Assembly (NCBI GenBank): GCA_037962975.1
Contig: CM075670.1
Location: 87,237,501 to 87,301,500 of the forward strand
From: Clitoria ternatea
Taxonomy: Eukaryota; Streptophyta; Magnoliopsida; Fabales; Fabaceae
Direction: 5' to 3'
DNA: 64,000 nt
This document shows positions 1 through 11,610 of this stretch, piece after piece. Under the pieces are notes generated by a model. It was not told the origin of the DNA. It saw only the letters and a list, made by a program, of their open reading frames with translations, and ran no database searches. Position 1 is the stretch's first letter, and every line of letters begins with the position of its first letter. The position numbers and the translations under genes were made by a program.

Positions 1-706
1 AGGATCTTGCCCTCATCATATATCCCATATAACCAACTATCCCTTCATCATGGATATTAGACCTATTAGGCTCTACATAAACTCACATACATATGAACAC
101 ATTGTTTTTCTCTAAACCCATAAAGAATCACAAACTATGAGGGTCTACAAACACAAATATATATGATTTCTCAAAATTAATAATGGACCGTAGAATTATA
201 TAAGTCCCCACACACACATATGAGATTTATTCCCACATACCAAAACTTTTATTTTCACCATTCTCCTATTTTCTTATAGGGGAAAGTCTAAAACATCCGC
301 CTACTAAATTACTTTTTTCCCTTTCCTTTTTCTTTCCCTATGTATGGTAATTTTCATCTTTGAACCTTTTGTTCCCCCTTTCTTTCATGCCTTTACTTTG
401 GCATAAGTTCCTCTCATCCTTGGCTCCATTATCATGTTTTTGTTATCATTGCAACGTATTCACTTTTATTAAGTTAGTTACCTATACAATAATTTTTACA
501 TTATACATGTGTGTGATTATTGTTGTTTAAGGGAATTGTGTATTGTTGTGAGACATATATAATTATTAAATATTTACCTTCTCAATCATCAAAACTAGCT
601 AGCATTACCTCTGATTCTAAATATAAACAAAAGTAACTAATTTCACACATAATAAGAATAATGGTTAAAAATAGTTATTTGTGTTAATATTGTCAAATAT
701 TTGATA
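1..706. other. AT-rich intergenic flank, no gene seen
   Basis: Low-GC sequence with many stops in all frames. I see no conserved protein, RNA gene or repeat boundary here. It ends at the TA dinucleotide (705-706) that forms the left target duplication of the MITE-like element. Confidence 0.6.
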
Positions 707-990
707 CACTCCCCTGTTACCTTTTAAAAGCCCTTATTTTCAAAGGCACATAGTTTTAGGAGAGTAATTATTATTTTAAGTTTATAAAAAACAATTTTAT
801 ATTTCTAATTGTATCCTTATTTAAAGTCAAATTTCACCATCTTATATTAATTATACATGTTTGAAAGCATTAAATTCTTAAGGGTAAATTAGGAAAAACA
901 TAAGAAATGCTTTTAATTTCTTTTGTAGGGGCTTATAAAAAGTAACATAACTTTTTTATTTTATGGGCTTATAAAAGGTAATGGAGGGAA
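707..990. mobile_element. Stowaway-like MITE (Tc1/mariner type)
   Basis: A 284-bp non-coding element with terminal inverted repeats of about 26 bp. The left end starts CACTCCCCTGTTACC and the right end, read in reverse complement, starts TTCCCTCCATTACC; both continue CTTTT-A/T-AAGCCC. A TA dinucleotide flanks each end (705-706 and 991-992), the target duplication expected of Stowaway elements. A second partial copy of the GGGCTTATAAAA end lies just inside the right terminus. There is no transposase, so mobility would need a mariner-like enzyme in trans. Family assignment rests on terminus and target-site type only. Confidence 0.75.
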
Positions 991-992
991 TA

Positions 993-1571
993 GTTTCCTA
1001 AAATACCCATAAGGAGGATATATTTAATAGAAAAATATAAGATTAAAAAATTATATTAAAATTTACTCATGTTTAAAATCAGGGGTATATAGTACATAAA
1101 TATCATTCATCAATTAAATAAATGGTCTTATGTTAGCATTGTGGTTATGCTTTGGTTAAGGGTTATGTTGGATTGTCAGAGATTGCTTAACTTAGTCGGT
1201 GGGTCATGGCTCTATGTTTTGGTCTTCATTTTTGTAAGCCTCGTGGTTTTTTAACGGATACAGGTGTAGGATTATGTAGTAGAAATTATGTGTTCTTGCT
1301 TTATGGATTACATCTTGTACCTAGTTTCAAATTTATTTATATTTGGCTTTTTTCTAAAAGAAATAAAATAAGTCGATCATTTCTTGTTAATTAACGCCAA
1401 CTGCATCTGTTTTGGAAGAGTTATCTATGAATTAAACATGTGTTATTTTAGTATTGACACTAAACTTGATATATGTTTTTGCGTGTTCAATTGTGTATGG
1501 ATGTGTGATTACAAGAATGAATAGATGCTTATGTTCATTTGAATTCACTAGTAAATTAAAGTATCTTCGCC
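993..1571. other. Intergenic flank, no gene seen
   Basis: AT-rich sequence between two MITE-like elements. A 62-codon open frame at 1206-1394 has no recognisable domain and is treated as chance. Nothing else is supportable. Confidence 0.55.
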
Positions 1572-1788
1572 CATTTGATTAAACTTATTTTTAAGTGTTA
1601 TTTAAAAAATATTTTATATAAGTATTTTTTTAATAAGTAAATCAGAGTTGCTTCTTAAAATAAGCAGAAATCTATTTATTTTTTGCTTCTGTTTATTTTA
1701 AAAACCTTACATAAACACATAAAAAATTTAAAATAAGTATTTTTTTAATTAAATAATATTTATCTCTTAAAATAAGTTTAAACAAATG
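1572..1788. mobile_element. Fold-back MITE-like element
   Basis: About 217 bp of very AT-rich sequence with near-perfect terminal inverted repeats. The left end reads CATTTGATTAAACTTATTTT; the right end in reverse complement reads CATTTGTTTAAACTTATTTT. This resembles hAT-type MITEs common in legumes, whose ends carry a TTTGNNTAAACTTATTTT-like core (family knowledge). I cannot identify a clean target duplication, so the exact boundaries and superfamily are uncertain. Confidence 0.5.
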
Positions 1789-2281
1789 AATTTTATATAT
1801 GTTTACCTTCTATTGAATGTTGTCGTGAATCCAATTAATAACAAGCCTATCAATTATATGAATATTAGTGAAACAAATTTTTTCTTATTTATGATTATTG
1901 GCATTTCAATTGTACTTTTCAACAGTTTACTATCCTGGATGATTAGAAATAGAGAATTAAAGGAGGAAAACATGGAGAGTAACATAGGCACAAAGGAGAG
2001 AAATGTAGATTGAAACAAAGGCTCTAAATGAGAAAGAATACAAATGATAGGGTGATCAAAAGGTTCAGGGATAAAAACTACTACACCAAAAAAGAACATA
2101 ATGATGAAGATAATAAAAGGAATAAATTAATTTAATAAGGGGTGTTTTGTACTTTTTATGTCAAAAATAGAAGATTAATGAGATTAAAAGTTTTGATGTG
2201 TCTAAATAAAAATTCTCTGTACATGGTGATTCGCGAAACCCATAATGGATCACAAAATCATATATAGCCGTCTATATGCAT
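1789..2281. other. Intergenic flank up to element A
   Basis: AT-rich. A 75-codon open frame starting at 1786 contains a hydrophobic stretch but begins inside the MITE end and has no family match I recognise, so it is left uncalled. The last five bases before element A (2277-2281, TGCAT) are the presumed left target site. The right copy lies beyond the window. Confidence 0.5.
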
Positions 2282-2414
2282 TGTAACATCCTATGTGTTT
2301 TTATGTTTAAAAATATCAATAAATGTGTAAATAAGTTAAAATTATAATAATATGGGAATATGTCGCATTTTACGCGATTTAGGAATTAAATAAAGGGAAT
2401 TTAAGGTTTCTGCC

Positions 2415-2479
2415 TGATGTGTAGCGTTCAACTGACGCGTAGCATCAGGGTGGAATTTTAAAGCTGACGTGTAGCGTCA
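2415..2479 (+). promoter_or_regulatory. Three TGACG-type imperfect palindromes in the A LTR
   Basis: Three copies of a 15-16-bp word of the form TGACGYGTAGCRTCA lie at 2415-2430, 2433-2447 and 2465-2479. Each half-site resembles TGACG, the core bound by plant bZIP (TGA/as-1) factors. Two copies persist in diverged form in the other A LTR at 33679-33714, and G inserted into the third. An LTR enhancer role is inference. Confidence 0.45.
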
Positions 2480-5390
2480 ACGTCGTGGGCAGAGTTAAAA
2501 CATTACAGTGACTGAAACATGAATCACATGCAAAATAGAGGCAAAAACATCATTTTCTCTCTTTTCTTCTTTTCTTGCAATTTGGAACTTCAATTCAAGC
2601 TAGTTTTGGTGAGATCTTGAGAATCAATCATGTTTTTTCTCTGGGGAGCTAAGGTATACCAATGGGACCTTTTCATTTCCAAGTTTTCTTCCTCCCCTTT
2701 CTCCTTCTCTCTCTACTCGTGGTTGCATGTGTGATGGGAGGTTATGATTTCACATTTTAATGGCAGTGTGAAGCTTGGGTGTTGCTTCTAAGGTCATGGG
2801 TTCAATAAAAAGCTAATGAGTTTTGTGTTTCAGTGTTCGTATGTTCCAGAACGAGTGTCGAAGGACCGTTAAGTGAAGCGGGTGTTGGAACCGGAGGTGA
2901 ACCCGCGAGTGATTTGATGTGGGACATAACCGACACCGGGAACAAATTATCAAAGCTTGGAATCTTGGTGAGGGGGTGTTTAGGTCATAATTAATTAAAA
3001 TTGGTAATATATAATTAGAAATTAAGAAGTATACAATGTTTGTGATAAGTAGAAAGATTTAAAAATATGTTAAAATGGTAAATAGATATATGCATGTTGA
3101 TGAGAGTGAGTGATTGGTTGGTAAATGTATTGTAGGGGTGATGTATAATTATTTTGAGAATTATGGATGTATGATTATGTATGTTAAATTGGTTTCTAAA
3201 TGCTTGAATATATGTGTATGAGATTGCATTTGATTGGTTGGGTTTGAATTATGAATTTACTGAATGTATGTTGATGAATTTGATGAATAATGATGGAATA
3301 ACATGCATGAAGATAAGATAATTAAGAGACGGGTCTGTGTGGTTGCCGTATGTGATGGCAGATTATTGATTATTTCTAGTGTATATGTGATTTGAGATAC
3401 ATGTATGTGATTATGTGGTGTGGGATGGCTGACGGTATATATTATCCCTCGTTTTTGACTCCCATGGTCCTTTGAAGCCTAGTTGAGCTACCTAGTGCTC
3501 AAGTAAGACCCAATGATTGAGGTGGAGAGCCAAGTTAGGCTCGGTGAACCAATTCGAGTTAACGGGGTGTCAAGTCGGACCCCAAGCTGAAGGTCGATCC
3601 TTTAGTATCTAGATACTAGGAGTCATATTGCATGATGAGAGTCAGTGGTGTTATATTTATATGACTGTGATGGTGCATGAGTTAGTAAATCTAATGTTCA
3701 TGATGATTGGTGATGATACAATAGTTGTATGGACTAGTGATTGGTAAATTATTTGAGAATATGATATAAATTGGTGCTTGTTATGAGATGATGCGTATTT
3801 AAAAATATGATTTATTAGTAGTTTGCTATGATGTAATGACTAGATGAGCTTGTAGGGAATTTAGAAGTTAAACGGTAATTACGGTAAAATATTTACATTG
3901 CTATTCTAGTGTTAAGTTTATTGTTTTATATTAATTATGATTTTTGTTTCCAAGCATTCACCCTTACTTTGGTTTTCCATTTCTTTTAGTAACCAATGAT
4001 AGGAAAGATGTAGATGCCCCAGAAACAAGTGCCAAGTGAGGAGCCGTATTTGAATCATGTGTAATAACTTAGTATTGAATTGCTTTATAGTTAATTTCTG
4101 TGTGTTGTGATACATGGTGCTTATACTTGTGATTTTGAGACTTGCGACGTCTTGGATTATTTGTGGTGTGATGATGAGATTTATGATGTAGAATGTAACA
4201 TCCTCGATTAACTAGGACAAACCCTTCTGCTGGGTTATCCTACTTAACTAAAAGGTTACAAGTTTTTAGAAAAAGTGGGAATTTTTTTTTTGTATAAGTA
4301 AAACAGTGGCAGATCAGTGGAAGCAAGCATTAGATAATTTACATAGTCATTCATAAACTGTTAGTGATTGTACTCTTAAACAAAATGGGGCACGCAGGCA
4401 CCCTAAAATATGTACAGTCATCCTTAGTCTTGTTACTTGATTAGCTATATTTATTTAACTATACAATCCTATGTTCGTCAAGCGCTCCCAGCTGGTCCCA
4501 CTTACAGCTGCTTCTCGTGTTCTGGTTCCTGATTTCCAGCTCTTTTGTTATTAATAAGTAGAAAGGGGTGAGTATATACTCCGCACCCTAAGGGTTCCCA
4601 ACAGATAGTATAATTTAATTAATTCAAACAACACATGTACAATCTATGGCAATTAATAATGTTGCAATGAGATGCATGAGTTAGGTTTATTATGAATTAT
4701 CTGATGTTTAAGTCTCATGATGCATGTGGGCCTAATAAACAAATCCATCATCATCATCATCATCATTCTCATTATCTTATCCATTGGAAGCTATCCTGCT
4801 CAGGTTGTCCCTGGGCACAATGTTTCCAGACTAGAGCGATCGGAGCCCACCAAGTCCCTTACACATCATATCTTATCACTAGGTACGAATAGACTCACAA
4901 GTCCTACTCATAAACATGGATCCATCTTATCTTCTCATTCATATCTCATAATAATGGGACTTGACTCTACAAGATCATAGTTACACTCTGTCTTTCGTCG
5001 AATTACATTAGGCTTACCACAGACCGTTCGACATTGGGCGCGAATCCAAGCCATTGGATGCCCAACCCAATTGTACTCCTAAGATCCTTCATGGGGATGT
5101 GAATGTTCTCTAGCGTACCCCGGTGTATGCTTTAGTTTTCACAAGAGTCCTTTTCATGATGCAATATACACATTTTAGTTCTCTTATTTCTTTTGACCCT
5201 ATGTGTTTCTTACTTCGAGATATTTGTCCTTAAGTTGTTAGGTCCCACCTATTTTTTGGATATTGTAGTTCATTCATATTTTGTTTAGAAAACATACCGA
5301 CTATATCTTGGCCAAAATAACATTCAGGTTGATGAGTAAATAATGTGTTTCTTATATTAATAATAATAGTAAGAAAATAATATTAATAAT

Positions 5391-5725
5391 AAGGCGGTAG
5401 GCCCGACCATTATAATACAGAAATATAAAGGACAAAATTTTAAATAAAGAAAATTGTGAAGGATAAGGCAGTAGAGCCGACCATTATATCCATTAATATA
5501 ATGACAGAAAATAAAAAATAAATTAATAAATAAAATTATAAGAGCGGCGGCAGAGTCAGCGATTATGCTCAATAATATAAATGATAGAATTTAAATAAAG
5601 AAAATATTTAGAGTGGCGGCAGAGTCGACCATTGTACTCAATAATAGAAGTAACAGGAAATTAAATAGGATAAACTATTAAGAGCGGCGGCAAAGCCGAC
5701 CATTATGCTCGATAGTAATTAATAT
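5391..5725 (+). repeat. Diverged tandem array, five units of about 72 bp, in LTR D
   Basis: Units start near 5391, 5464, 5541, 5610 and 5681, so spacing is 69-77 bp. Each has a conserved GC-rich head of the type GCGGCAGAGTCGACCATTAT followed by an A/T-rich tail. The GC heads stand out sharply against the surrounding sequence. Confidence 0.8.
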
Positions 5726-6797
5726 AATAATAATAATTATAATAATAAAATTAACAATAATAGTCATATTAGTAGTAATGAGATATTTGGTGGCAATATT
5801 ATTCCTTGATTTCATTTTCTTTAGGAATCGGGGTTAACGTGTTGAGGAAAAATATAACGATATGGGTAGTAGTATACACTTCTCAATGATTATTACAACT
5901 ATGGACATAACATGAATTTACATAATAAAGGCCATGTGCCCGTCCATCCTTATATCCTCATTTATCACGTTTTTCAAAACTTATTTACTGGAGTCCACAT
6001 TGACACCCATGGTCCTTAATATTTTCATAATTCAGTACCTAACTTGTCCACTTACTCATCATGGTTAGTAATAGCTAACACAACCAATTAATCACATACA
6101 CGACAATAAAATATTAATAAAGATTTAAGTGACTTAATTTAACAACAGGAAAATATCTTAATTTTTAACAACAGTTCCTGAACCTGCCTTCGGATAGGTA
6201 AGGACCAAAAGTTCCTTAACTTATTCGAACACTCGGTTCACCGCAGGGTACCTAAGAATATACGCCCTTACTTGAGGTGTCGTATTTTTCAAATACTAGA
6301 TGGAGGGGTGAAAACTCAACTTTCAAACCATAGCTCTGATCGACGATCTGTCTCAGTGATGATCAGAGCTCAGAATGGCCAACATGCAAATAATCGGCCA
6401 AGAAGGGAGGAAGATAGCGTCAATGGTTGCCCATGGTAGTGGAGGGTGGTTCGCGGTGACAAGAATTGAAACTGATCGGTAGAAATGAAAAGAAATGAAG
6501 ATCGAAGGTCGTAGGAAGGAAGAACAGTGAAAACGGAGGTCATGGGGGTCGTAGGTGGTGTTTGGGTCATGTGTTTGGGGGTTGTTTCAATGGTGAAGAT
6601 GGTGGGTCTGTTGTGGCTTTGGGTGGAGGAAATAGTAGAGGAAGAAGAAAGGTGGAGGTTTACGATGGTCGGAGGTGGTTTTGGCGAAGAACGGAGGTGA
6701 TTTCGGAGGTTGGTTTTGAGCGTCAATGGAGGAGAGGGAGTGGGAGAGGCAACATGGAGAACAAGAAGAGTGGTGTAGTTTTGAGGAGGGGTGACAT

Positions 6798-6806
6798 CTA
6801 TTTATA
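6798..6806 (-). promoter_or_regulatory. TATA box of LTR D
   Basis: TATAAATAG on the minus strand, in the middle of D and followed by GA-rich leader-like sequence. It fixes D's transcriptional orientation. Recognised by sequence only. Confidence 0.5.
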
Positions 6807-8979
6807 GGAAAATTAGACCGTCGGGTATAGATTTAATCGGTACCGGATGAAACCTTAGTTCCGATTTTTAATACTGAACTTGGAGAGAAAAAGTTAATTT
6901 TTTCTATGGCCAAAATCTGAAAAGGTTCTTACAATAAAAGTTGTAGATATTATTTTTCTCTTCGAAACGATACTTGGTACGTGAAAATCTGACACCCAGA
7001 GCAAGAGTTATGCTTGAAACAAGGAAAACTACTTTCTAGGACTCTGAAATTATTTTAACTTGTAAAGATTCACCATGAAATATCCTTTGAGAATTAGCTC
7101 TTGTGATTTGCATCAAAGTTGTACGGTTGTTAGATACAAGGCCAATAAAAAAAGAACTAAGTGATTTCGACATTGTATGAGCGAGATATTCACGTTTTAC
7201 CGTGGCTGGGTCACTAAGTTACGAAAATGAAACTTCCTTAAGAAGCTTGGCTTTTTGGGGACGATCAGGCACGAACTAGCTTTTGAGTTCTTCATAAGAA
7301 TTGTAGAGGGGTTCGATACAAGGGTAAAGAAATTACAATGAACTGATTCTAAGCTCATAGGAGAGAGTTATGAGTTTTCTCGTCATTTAATGAAATTTAA
7401 CGAGATTAAATAACGGGTTTTTGGAGTACAAATCCTTGGTTCTTCAAGTTGGTGATGATAGGTTACGAATTTGGGTTTGAGACTAGAAATAGAGATTGTT
7501 AGGTTTTTCATAATGAGGGAATCAAGACAAAAATTTCTTGATTCTGATACTATATGAGAAAGTTAGGCTTAAAAGACTAAAAGCGTTAGAGCCGAACTTA
7601 GATGTTCTGATTTAATTGGGTAGTTTTCTCAAGAAACGGGGTTGATAGGGTCCGAATTAGAGTTTGGGCTCTTTAGGATTCGTGTTTGAATTACCAAAAC
7701 GGTTTATTAAGGATTTCCTATACTGGAATCAGACATCCTGAAGTGTATAAACGAACAACCGAGTGCCCCTTTTCAGTATAAAACAGGTATGTAGGAACTG
7801 ACATTCTTTCTCGTTTTATGTAAATGATGGTACTATTCTAAATAGATTATTATCTAAGTACTAGATTTAGGATTGGATAGTCAATTGTTGACTGCCCGTG
7901 AGGTCCCTTATTTACTCTCCCTAATATTTATCGTTAAGTATAACCCGTATTATTATTATTATACACAATTAGTATCTCTTTTTATCGAGTTTTCTTAACT
8001 CGATTACATTTTTCTTCTTATAAAAGGGTCTCTACCCTGATTATCACTTAAGAATTCTTGTGACTGAAAATCTACAAGGTTAAGGCTGCTTACTAAAAAT
8101 AAGGATGTTACATGGTATGTGTGATGGAGTATTGATGATTGGAAATAACATTGGTAATGTACAATGGCTAACGTGTGGCATTGGCCATGTTCATGGCATT
8201 ATGTTATTATGTGTAATTGTATGGCACAGAGCCATTGGATGATTATGTAAAATGGGCAGGTTCTGTGTTGTATGTGTAACTTTTATGTTATGTGTGATTG
8301 TGAATTGAGTGGTGAATATGATGATGAAATAGATTATGTTTTGCATATTAGTGAAATAGTTGGGAATGTGAAGATTTAGGAACTGGAGAGGTGATTTTAA
8401 GATCCGATGGGTTTTCGGACCCTCGGAAGAACCGATAGGTTCCCTACCTTATTTGTGACTTGTGCATATAGGTCTTGCCTAGTTTGAAGCTTATTTGATA
8501 GGTTTGGTGCATGCATTTACCTTAATTTGATTTAAATACATTTTACACATAACTCACGCATATGATGGAATTTTGGCAAATGGATGACGCCAACAGTTCT
8601 GAAATGGGGAAAACATGTGGCTTGTGAAGTTTTATGGTAATCAGACCTGATACGGGGCATTTGGGTAGGTCAAGTGGGTTAAATAACCTAAAATCTATGA
8701 TAGCAACATTTCTATTACTGTCATGCTCACGCGTAGTGGGGGGTGGCGCCCAACACCAGGTGCAAACAGGGGAGCTCACGCGCGTCAGGCCCCTGTTCCT
8801 GTTATGCATGTTTTGTTGTTTGTAAATGAACCCTAGGCTTAGGGGTAGCCATATAGATGTTGTTTGGGACTCATTTGACTTCTTAGGAGATTTGATTAAT
8901 TATTAATTAATTATTTTGCAAAAAAATTATTAGGGTTTTAATTAAACAGATTAAAAACAATTAAAAATATTCTAACAGG

Positions 8980-8991
8980 TGGTATCAGAGC
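8980..8991 (+). other. Primer binding site of A (initiator tRNA-Met)
   Basis: TGGTATCAGAGC, complementary to the 3' end of plant initiator tRNA-Met, starts two bases after the end of the 5' LTR. This is the usual PBS of plant chromoviruses and many copia elements. Confidence 0.9.
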
Positions 8992-9262
8992 GGTTCCTTT
9001 TAGAACTGAATAGGGTATGGGAAATGTGGTAAATAGAGGAAATTAATTTAGTCAAAATGTCAAATGTATATTGAATGAATTGTAAATTATGTGTCGTATA
9101 GGGACATGTGCTTGTATTTTATTTATGTTGTTGTAGGGTAACTTGGCATCGTTCTCTTGGCACTTCGGTGGTATAGTATTTGTGTATATGAGGAAATTAT
9201 TCTATTCCCTAGTGGGTCATTAGTTACTAATGGTGATGTGTTTGATTTTTTAGAACCGAAAC

Positions 9263-9678
9263 ATGGCTGAGGGATCTAGCTTTGGTGGAGGGAATGATTT
9301 CTTCTCCAAATTCTCTCAGATGATGAGGAGGGCTGAATCTGGCCCGAGTCTTGATAAATTCTTGAAGTGGGCTCGTCCTACCAACAAAGGAGGCCATGAT
9401 TATGATGGAGCACGTGTGTGGATGCGAGATATTGAATGAACTTTTGAATATTTTGAGTATGCGAGATATAGAAGGTCCAATTTACTACTTATCAGCTAAA
9501 AGATGAGGCTAAAGTATGATGGTGAAGAACTAAAATGCAAATGAATATAGCTGGTGAACCATTGGTTTGGGCGAATTTCTGTAGGAGGTTTCTTGCGAAG
9601 TATTTTCCTGATAGCTATAAAATTTACAAAGAAATGGAATTCTTAAAGTTAGAACAAGAGAGAGTATTTATGGCAGAA
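9263..9678 (+). pseudogene. Element A gag, 5' portion (broken)
   Basis: The ATG at 9263 opens a frame beginning MAEGSSFGGG that runs 58 codons before a TGA. Beyond it, recognisable gag sequence continues in shifting frames with further stops. It includes the tryptophan-containing region and a segment around 9600-9670 resembling the YKEMEFLKLEQE helix of Tekay-type gag. Gag would form the particle that packages element RNA. The gene is interrupted at 9679 by solo LTR E and resumes at 10979. The upstream leader (8992-9262) has no gene. A decayed, non-functional copy. Confidence 0.75.
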
Positions 9679-10973
9679 TGTCAAGGAATCCCTAGTACAT
9701 GAGCAGCGGAAATACAAGGATTCCCATAGGATTTGCAAAGCGTCGTGTTTCAAAGCATAAGATAAACACACACAAAAAAATTGTTTTTAGGATTACCTCT
9801 TGAAGAACACCGAAGCAGTCGTAGCCTCGTCCTTTAGGAGTCCACACGAGCACTCCCTCCAGAATCGCAACACTTGCCAACTGCTAGTTTGACGGCGTGT
9901 AGCTCTTGCAACTTTTGCGTATTTGTGTCTCTTTTTTTAGTGGACGGTCTATGAGCATCTTATGCTCTATTTATAGGCTTAGGTTTGACCTAATGTGTTC
10001 TCTCTAAAGAGTGGGCTCCTTACTCATTCTAAATGAGTTAGGCCCAATAGCTTTATTTTAGTCCAACTAAAATAAAATATTTTCTGACGGGCTTACACTA
10101 TGTGTGACCCTATAGGTAAAATACTCGGTCATATTAATAATAAATTATTTTATTATTAATATAAAATAAGAGCCGCATCTAGCAATGCATCATTATGTCC
10201 GAATATCATTTAATATCAACATAACCTATAAGATATAATTATTTTATATGTTTGTTCCTTTTGTCATGATATCCTAATTGGGCCCAAGGCATGGTCGTAT
10301 CATCCTTGTATGACCCACTTTATTTTACTTGATACCGGAGTAGACTTGATCTGAGTAAATATATAATATTTATTCTTTCTAGCATGGTCATGCGTTTCCT
10401 TAGTCTCACTCCATCAAGTGGCCTACAGATATCACTCCTATCATATAGAAGAGACAAATCCCATCTATATCACTCACATCCCTCTGCATACTTTGTTCAT
10501 TGCCTAATCACAACCTTTATAGTCCTCTTGTTACAGAAGACATTTGATTGTATTAAAACAACAAACTCCTCATGTAGGAATCGTAGTGACTTCAGGTCGA
10601 AGGACTACATATACCATTATCACATTGAGAGTCGTTTATGACATTCATGTAACGATCCATACAACGTTCTCATGGTGGGTCTGTCCAATACATCATTATT
10701 CTTAATGTGTACCCATGTGAAGACTTGATAGCATCTATATCTATGATTTGTGAGATCAAGTCATCAGTATACTCACACACTAGTCTTAATGTATTTACAT
10801 ATCCCCATGTAAATACTTGACTAGGGACATTTTAGGAATAACTTTCATATGACCTATTACTCCAAGGATAAATACATTTTAAAACAATTTTAAACTGAAA
10901 TGCTTATTTTATTAATAAGTAGAAAAATGATACAAATGAAAAAGCAGAAAAGATCATAGTGCATACACCAACA
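9679..10973 (-). mobile_element. Solo LTR E (copia-type) inside A gag
   Basis: 1295 bp, starting TGTCAAGGAATCC and ending ACCAACA, flanked by a perfect 5-bp target duplication CAGAA (9674-9678 and 10974-10978). A minus-strand TATAAATAG at 9967-9975 indicates minus orientation, so the element-sense start is TGTTGGTGTATGCA. There is no internal region, PBS or PPT, consistent with a solo LTR. Its left 80 or so bases clearly resemble the sequence at 63873-64000, so a second member of this family lies at the window end. The copia assignment is inferred from size and terminal style. Confidence 0.85.
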
Positions 10974-10978
10974 CAGAA

Positions 10979-11610
10979 TACACTACAAAATTTGTTGAGT
11001 TGTGTGACTTCTATCATCCTTTCTCTTTGGAAGGAACTAAGGAAAATAAACGTGCTAAGTATGAAGCGGGGTTACTGATTGAGCTTTGAAGTGTGATTGT
11101 GCCCTTGGAGATCGTGACTATCCATCCCTAATGAATAAAGCCAGGTTGATTGAGGAAGTCTAATTGCAGAGGGTAGCTCAAGCAAAGGATAAGAAACCAT
11201 TGAAGATAAAGGGATTTGACTTCAAGAGAATAGGGCAATTCTTCTGGGGTGACAAGTCATCCGTCTCTTCTTCATCTTCTTCTTTGGGGCGTGGTTTTAG
11301 TGGCCATTCTAGAGTCTTGCTTGCTATAATTATGGCCAAGAGGGTCACCTGGCTTGGCATTGTGAAGCTAGCCAGCTGGTTTGCTACCAATGTGGGCAAC
11401 CAGGGCATCAAAGGTCTGATTGTCCATAAGGACAACACTTCTATAGCTCATGGGGTAACTTGCAATGTGGGGAACAAAACGACGGTGGCCATGGAGGTCA
11501 ACATCCATAGAGGTCAGATGTACAAGCTAGGAGAGCACAGAATGCCATGGTCGGGTGTGTTTTTGCCTTTTGATACTTATGAGGTGGCTAGGAATGATAA
11601 TCTGGTGTAG
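10979..11610 (+). pseudogene. Element A gag, 3' portion with two zinc knuckles (broken)
   Basis: Resumes gag after E. The first part resembles the CDFYHPF-type segment of Tekay gag. A serine-rich linker (about 11255-11290) follows. Two retroviral zinc knuckles are readable in one frame: 11322-11363, where the second cysteine of the CX2CX4HX4C pattern is replaced by tyrosine, and 11382-11423, with an intact CYQCGQPGHQRSDC. The 148-codon open frame at 11164-11610 lies partly in another frame and is not itself the gag protein. The damaged first knuckle, stops and frameshifts mean no functional product. Confidence 0.75.

Larger units (their letters stand above)
4194..8112 (-). mobile_element. Solo LTR D (3.9 kb, chromovirus type) inside A's 5' LTR
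   Basis: Bounded by an 11-bp perfect inverted repeat: TGTAACATCCT at the left and AGGATGTTACA at the right. There is no internal coding region, PBS or PPT, so it reads as a solo LTR left by recombination between LTRs. Orientation is minus: a TATAAATAG box sits at 6798-6806 on the minus strand, followed by a GA-rich stretch. The flanks TAGAA (4189-4193) and TGGTA (8113-8117) match at only three of five bases, so the target duplication is degraded or absent. Open frames near 6370-6807 on both strands are low-complexity chance frames. Confidence 0.7.
2282..8977 (+). repeat. 5' LTR of element A (split by solo LTR D)
   Basis: Starts TGTAACATCC and ends TCTAACA two bases before the PBS. Without D (4194-8112) it is about 2.78 kb. 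The start aligns with the second copy at 33546-33734 and 63661-63872, apart from scattered substitutions and small indels. The 3' segment (8113-8977) ends in an AT-rich stretch. No convincing TATA box was found by eye. Confidence 0.85.

Noticed and set aside
1786..2013. 75-codon frame with a hydrophobic stretch
   Set aside because: Starts inside a MITE terminus, overlaps an opposite-strand frame and shows no family similarity I recognise.
6370..6807. Open frames on both strands within solo LTR D
   Set aside because: Low-complexity Thr/Ser/Pro and Gly/Arg frames that mirror each other on opposite strands, within an LTR, with no domain.
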